Positions 60,282 to 64,000 of a stretch of DNA of 64,000 nucleotides are shown piece after piece. Source of the stretch: Actinocrinis puniceicyclus (GTDB lineage Bacteria; Actinomycetota; Actinomycetes; Streptomycetales; Catenulisporaceae). Position numbers and translations under genes: made by a program. Where the stretch lies: assembly GCF_018283645.1 (NCBI RefSeq), contig NZ_JAGSXH010000010.1, positions 1 through 64,000 of the forward strand, written 5' to 3'. The first letter of the stretch is position 1, and every line of letters starts with the position of its first letter. Below the pieces are notes generated by a model. It was not told the origin of the DNA. It did no database searches and saw only the letters and a program-made list of their open reading frames with translations.

Positions 60282-62672
60282 GTGACTTCTCCGTTCGATC
60301 CGCGCGATGTCGAGGTGCTGGCCGCGGCCCTGCCCGGCACCGCCGACAACCCTCTCGGCCGCGCCACCCGCGGCGTGCTCGCCACGCACCTCAAGCGCTG
60401 CACCCCCGGGCACTACTCGCAGATGTTCGGCACCGGCCCGGCCTTCCGGGACATCTTCTTCGGCGGCGTCCAGCCGAATCCGCACGAGGGCGCGATCGTC
60501 ACCCTGACCGGCCTTGACGACGCATTCTTCGCCTCGGTCTCAGTGGCCGCCCTGTGCCAGCAGATGGGCCAGTGCACCAGCCGGCTGCGCCCGCAGATCA
60601 CCATGGGGCCCATCGCCAACGACCTGAACGCCTGGAACTCGCGCCTGATGACCGGCTCCTACCGGTTGTACGCCTACATGGCCGGGGTCACCGACGGCCC
60701 GATCCGCTCGGCTCTGTCCGCCTTTCCCGACCCCGCGGCGAAGCAGACGGCCAAGGACCACTATCTGGCCGGGCTCACCTCCGAGTCGTGGGTGACCGCG
60801 AAAAAGGTCCAGGAGGCCTCGCAACAGTGGCCCGACCGCGACTGGGAGCTGTTCCACCATTGGATCAAACTGACCGCGCTCGGTGCGGATCCGGCCGAGA
60901 TCGACCGTGCGATCCAGACCATCATCACCATGGGGCTGGGCATTCCGGCGGCATACGGCCCGGCGCGCTGGCGCGAGCAGTCCCCGTGGTTCGGCCCCGG
61001 TCTCGGCGCGAGCGACGCGGCCGACGCGGTCGGCGCGATCCTGGAAACGCGCTGCCACGCCTATCCGGGCGGCGGATATTCGTGCATGGCCGAGGACAAC
61101 TCCTTCGAGTTCACCGCCAACACCCAGCCCGGCACCCGGTACCGGCAACTGCCCAGCAGCTCGTGTTTCGTCGCCGGCACCCGCGTGGTGACGGCCGACG
61201 GGAGCCTGCGCCCGATCGAGGGCATCGTGCCCGGCGAACTGGTGGCCACTGCGCACGGGCCGAAGCGGGTCCTGCTGCGCGCCGAGACCCGGCGTGACGG
61301 GAGGACGTTGCAGCGGTTCGCCGGCGCCGGGTTCGCCTTCTCCGCGACGCATCCGTTCGTGGCGGCCCCGCAGCAGCCGGGCCGCGGGTACTACGCGGCG
61401 GCCGATCCCGCGGGCCTGGCCCGCGCCGTCCCCATGCTCGCGCCCTTTGGTATCAGAGCCCTGGTGGCAGGCGAGACGGAACTGGTCCGGCACACGCCCG
61501 AGGGCGCTGTCGCCTGGCCGGTTCCCGGTGTGGAACCGGCCCCTGATATCCGGCCCGAGCTGCTCTACGACCTGGTTGTCGACATCGGCGAGGACGGCCG
61601 CAGCGAGTACTTCGCCGGAGACGAGCGCACCCAGGTGCTGGTCAGCTCCGAGATGCCGCGCTTCGGCGCCGCCCCCGATGCCGCCTGGGTGCTGATGCGC
61701 ATCCTGGAGCAGGTGACGCCGGTGATCCTGGAGGCCCTGGCACCCGTTGCGGACAAGTCCTTCGCGGACCTGGTGAACGTCGGGCTCACCAGCCTGTCGC
61801 GCACCCTGATGCCGGCCGTCGGACCCGACCTGCACCGGCACCCGGCGCAGTCGCCCGATGCCGGCGCGGTCGAGCCCGTCTCGCCGCTCCAGGCCGCCCG
61901 CGCCCTGGCCGGCGCGCTGGCCCGGCCGGAGGGCGGCGCCGACCGCCGGGCGACCGTCGTATTCGAACAGTTCGTCGCCGTCTTCGCCCCCCAGATCCAG
62001 GCCGCGCTCGCGATGGGCTGGCGCAGCTTCGACCTCGCCGCCGATGACGTCGCCAACCTGCTGACGGTCGACCTCTACGACATCGAACTGTTCCAGCCCG
62101 CCGCCCCGGACGCACCGGCGAGCGTGGACCTGGCCCTGGCCCGGGACGCCGTGAGCTACACCCGCCGCATCCCGGTCACCGGCCGGCCGAGCAGTTGGTA
62201 TCTGACCTCTGACGGCCCGGCCTACTTCCCGGAGTGGAGCCGGCCCGAAGCGGAGGCATCGTGCTGGTCCTTGGCGCGTCCCGCGGTCTCAGGACCCGCG
62301 CTCCTTCCCCCGCCGTGGCCGCCCACGCCGCCCGAGCGCCTGCTCTGGGAGCTGCAGATCCACCTGGCGCCCTGGTCCGCCGCGAGCGCGAAGCTGCCGC
62401 TGCCCGCCGGCATCGCGCACGGCTACGAGGACTTCGTGGCCCCGCTGCTCGACCCGGACGGCAACGTCGTCGGCTGCGCCCGCGGTGACACCAGACTCCT
62501 GACTTCGGAGGCTTTCGCCGCCGAGTGGGAGGCGCGCCGGACCTGGAAGCCCGTGGACCAGGGCCGCATCGCCCACCGCCTGGCCGCCCTGGGCGGCCGT
62601 TACCTCGCGGACGGGTTCGCGAAGGCGATCGACGAATTCCGCTACTGCGCCGCGACGACCAGGACTCCCTGA
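60282..62672 (+). CDS. Hint-domain (intein/hedgehog-like) protein of unknown function
   Basis: 796 residues. GTG at 60282 is chosen for AGGAGA 6 bases upstream; an earlier GTG at 60258 is less likely. About 290 N-terminal residues of unknown type (helical; GHYSQMFGTGPAFRDIFFGG), then a Hint module: SSSCFVAGTRVVTADGSLRPIEG with Cys295, FSATHPFVA (block B), and LYDLVVDIGE followed by EYFAGDERTQV (block F region) near 428-452. There is no terminal HN-C/S/T, so true splicing is unlikely; autoprocessing at Cys295 is possible. C-terminal 330 residues unassigned (LLWELQIHLAPWSAASAK). Follows the 1311-residue membrane protein. Confidence 0.78.
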   Translation: MTSPFDPRDVEVLAAALPGTADNPLGRATRGVLATHLKRCTPGHYSQMFGTGPAFRDIFFGGVQPNPHEGAIVTLTGLDDAFFASVSVAALCQQMGQCTSRLRPQITMGPIANDLNAWNSRLMTGSYRLYAYMAGVTDGPIRSALSAFPDPAAKQTAKDHYLAGLTSESWVTAKKVQEASQQWPDRDWELFHHWIKLTALGADPAEIDRAIQTIITMGLGIPAAYGPARWREQSPWFGPGLGASDAADAVGAILETRCHAYPGGGYSCMAEDNSFEFTANTQPGTRYRQLPSSSCFVAGTRVVTADGSLRPIEGIVPGELVATAHGPKRVLLRAETRRDGRTLQRFAGAGFAFSATHPFVAAPQQPGRGYYAAADPAGLARAVPMLAPFGIRALVAGETELVRHTPEGAVAWPVPGVEPAPDIRPELLYDLVVDIGEDGRSEYFAGDERTQVLVSSEMPRFGAAPDAAWVLMRILEQVTPVILEALAPVADKSFADLVNVGLTSLSRTLMPAVGPDLHRHPAQSPDAGAVEPVSPLQAARALAGALARPEGGADRRATVVFEQFVAVFAPQIQAALAMGWRSFDLAADDVANLLTVDLYDIELFQPAAPDAPASVDLALARDAVSYTRRIPVTGRPSSWYLTSDGPAYFPEWSRPEAEASCWSLARPAVSGPALLPPPWPPTPPERLLWELQIHLAPWSAASAKLPLPAGIAHGYEDFVAPLLDPDGNVVGCARGDTRLLTSEAFAAEWEARRTWKPVDQGRIAHRLAALGGRYLADGFAKAIDEFRYCAATTRTP

Positions 62673-63353
62673 TCGCCATCGCCCGCCCGGCGCGACGCCG
62701 GCACGACGGATGCACAAAGCGCGCCGCAGTGCCCTGACTCGCGCGCAACACGGGCGGGCACGCCGGGTCACCCGGCAGAACCCGCGACGCGCCATCGTCC
62801 GCCGCTCACAACGCGCCGCCCTTCATCAATACCCTCGCATAGCGGCGGATCCTGGCCCGGTCCTCGGGAAGACAGCTCTCCCACCGCCGCTCCAACCGCA
62901 TCCAGACCGCCGGCTGCGCCTCCTCGCCGGCCGGCGGCCGCGCCGGGTCGAGCCGACGCCGACAAGTCACCGCACCGGCTTCTCTCCGAAGTATCCCGTC
63001 ACACGGTGGCGGACGCACCGGCCGTCAAGCGGCACGGCCGCACTGCGGACCCGTCAGCCCGGTTGGCCGGCGTCCATGGCCACGTTTCCGCCATGCACGG
63101 CATCGGGGGCGGTGTGCCGGCGTCCGGCGTGCCCCGGAGCGTGCTCACCAGGCCGGACACCCCCGTCGCCCGGCCTGGTGCCCCCCGACACGACAGAACC
63201 TATGACAGCTTTGGACTGCGCGAAGGACCACTTTGCACTGTGAAGCAGCCCTGCGGGTGTCGCACCGCACAGTGAGCCGCGTCGTACAGCCGCCGGCGGC
63301 CCGGATAATCTCCGGCCGAACGGCAATTCGGCAGTCTCTCCGGGAGGAATGAC
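62673..63353. other. 681-bp gap before the last gene
   Basis: Mostly non-coding. A short minus-strand frame at 62806-62970 may be coding and is listed. CACTGTG (63236-63242) and CACAGTG (63268-63274) form an inverted repeat 80 bases before the regulator gene and may be its operator. Confidence 0.45.
62806..62970 (-). CDS. Possible small gene or gene remnant
   Basis: 54 residues from GTG 62970: RLDPARPPAGEEAQPAVWM, RRWESCLPEDRARIRRYARV. Codon third positions mostly G or C and no known family. No clear ribosome-binding site. Could be a remnant of a longer gene. Confidence 0.25.
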   Translation of the reverse strand: MTCRRRLDPARPPAGEEAQPAVWMRLERRWESCLPEDRARIRRYARVLMKGGAL

Positions 63354-64000
63354 ATGCACACGGGTGTTCCCCGGGGCGATGACGTGCACGGCGGTGGTCC
63401 GCGTGCGCACACGGCGTCGGCAGACGGGCGGACCCGACGCGCCACGGACGTGCTGGACATGCAGCGCGCCGCCCGCAGGGGCGGAACCGCGCAGTTGCTC
63501 CGGTGGCTGGCCGTCCGTACCGGGGCGAGTGTCCTTCTGGTGAACCGCTCAGGCGTCGTGGCCTGCCCGCCCGCCTCCCCCCTCGGCGAGGCCGAGCGAG
63601 ATCTCGTACTGCGCGGGGTGCGAGAGGCCGCGGTACGGGGGCCGAAATCCGTGGCCATCGACCGGGAAGACCTCGCCTGCGTCGTCCTGCCCCTCGACGG
63701 CCCGGCAGAGGTGGGCGCCCCCCTGCTCGCGGCCGTGATGCCCCGGCCGACACCGCCTGATCTGCCGCTCCTGCTCGCGGACGCCACCTCCAGCCTCAGT
63801 CTGTGCTGGGAGGTGGAAGACGCCCGGCGGCAGCACAGCCGGCTGCGGATCGCTGACGCCCGCGCCCGGGAAGCCGTCCTGCATCTGCTGATGAACGGCC
63901 AGATCTCAGCCGCACGCCAAGTCGCCGGGGCGCTGGGAATCACACTGCCCGCCGTCGTATGGGTGTACGTCATCGAGGGACCGCCCGCAGAACGCGGCGC
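63354..64000 (+). CDS. Probable PucR-like transcriptional regulator, 3' end outside window
   Basis: Open frame from ATG 63354 (GGGAGGAA upstream) to the window end, 215 residues visible. LLRWLAVRTGASVLLVNRSG resembles a GAF-like sensor opening, and ARAREAVLHLLMNGQISAARQ followed by LGITLPAVVWVYVIEG matches the start of the CdaR/PucR GGDEF-like region; the helix-turn-helix would be beyond the window. Target unknown. Confidence 0.72.
   Translation, partial: MHTGVPRGDDVHGGGPRAHTASADGRTRRATDVLDMQRAARRGGTAQLLRWLAVRTGASVLLVNRSGVVACPPASPLGEAERDLVLRGVREAAVRGPKSVAIDREDLACVVLPLDGPAEVGAPLLAAVMPRPTPPDLPLLLADATSSLSLCWEVEDARRQHSRLRIADARAREAVLHLLMNGQISAARQVAGALGITLPAVVWVYVIEGPPAERG

Noticed and set aside
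60282-62672. A protein-splicing intein
   Set aside because: No terminal HN followed by Cys/Ser/Thr and no homing endonuclease; only Hint-like motifs.
1-64000. CRISPR arrays, tRNA, rRNA
   Set aside because: No regularly spaced direct repeats with unique spacers and no recognisable tRNA or rRNA sequence was noticed on either strand; not searched computationally.

Overview
The window is very GC-rich, with almost all third codon positions G or C. It shows actinomycete hallmarks: SARP and LuxR regulators, GTG/TTG starts with strong GGAGG-type ribosome binding sites, ergothioneine genes, DUF5997/DUF5302 proteins. It most resembles a Streptomyces-like or related filamentous actinomycete chromosome. 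No rRNA, tRNA, CRISPR array or complete transposase gene was seen.

Layout. (1) 1-3633: a PIG-L type deacetylase cut by the window edge, a small exported repeat protein, and a divergent histidine kinase/response regulator pair. (2) About 3980-48989: a large biosynthetic gene cluster. Its left part holds a P450, an exporter, a set of stand-alone fatty-acid-like enzymes (ketoreductase, two hotdog dehydratases), a DsbA-fold protein, a hydrolase and three consecutive DsrE-like proteins. The centre (11946-25051) holds two acyl carrier proteins, six ketosynthase domains in five genes (three with an active-site Cys and three without, including one protein that fuses both types), a FabI-type enoyl reductase, a flavoprotein, a MoaD/ThiS-like sulfur carrier, SnoaL-like proteins, a double-hotdog protein and a hydrolase. 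Regulators and an exporter follow (25041-29692). A tightly coupled minus-strand operon (30378-40532) encodes DAHP synthase, 4-amino-4-deoxychorismate (ADC) synthase and lyase, two acyl-CoA ligases, a LuxC/LuxE (GriD/GriC-like) acid-reductase pair and an AhpD-like protein. The right part has an aromatic-type flavin monooxygenase, a tryptophan-halogenase-family enzyme with its flavin reductase, an amidase, a cation/proton antiporter and a second P450. (3) 49047-50608: small conserved actinobacterial genes. (4) 50754-55277: ergothioneine genes egtA, egtB and a fused egtC-egtD. (5) 56254-62672: a 1311-residue membrane protein of unknown function followed by a Hint-domain protein. (6) From 63354: the start of a probable PucR-like regulator.

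How the cluster probably works (inference): the shikimate-branch operon makes 4-aminobenzoate, which a ligase activates as a starter or a coupling unit. A highly reducing type II (iterative, stand-alone) polyketide synthase, with ketosynthase/chain-length-factor-like pairs, ketoreductase, dehydratases and an enoyl reductase, builds a reduced or polyene chain. The halogenase, flavoenzymes and P450s tailor it. The DsrE trio and the GG-ending sulfur carrier suggest a sulfur-transfer step. A nearly identical promoter/operator stands before both the monooxygenase-halogenase operon and the antiporter-P450 operon, linking the right end to the cluster. The product cannot be named from sequence alone.
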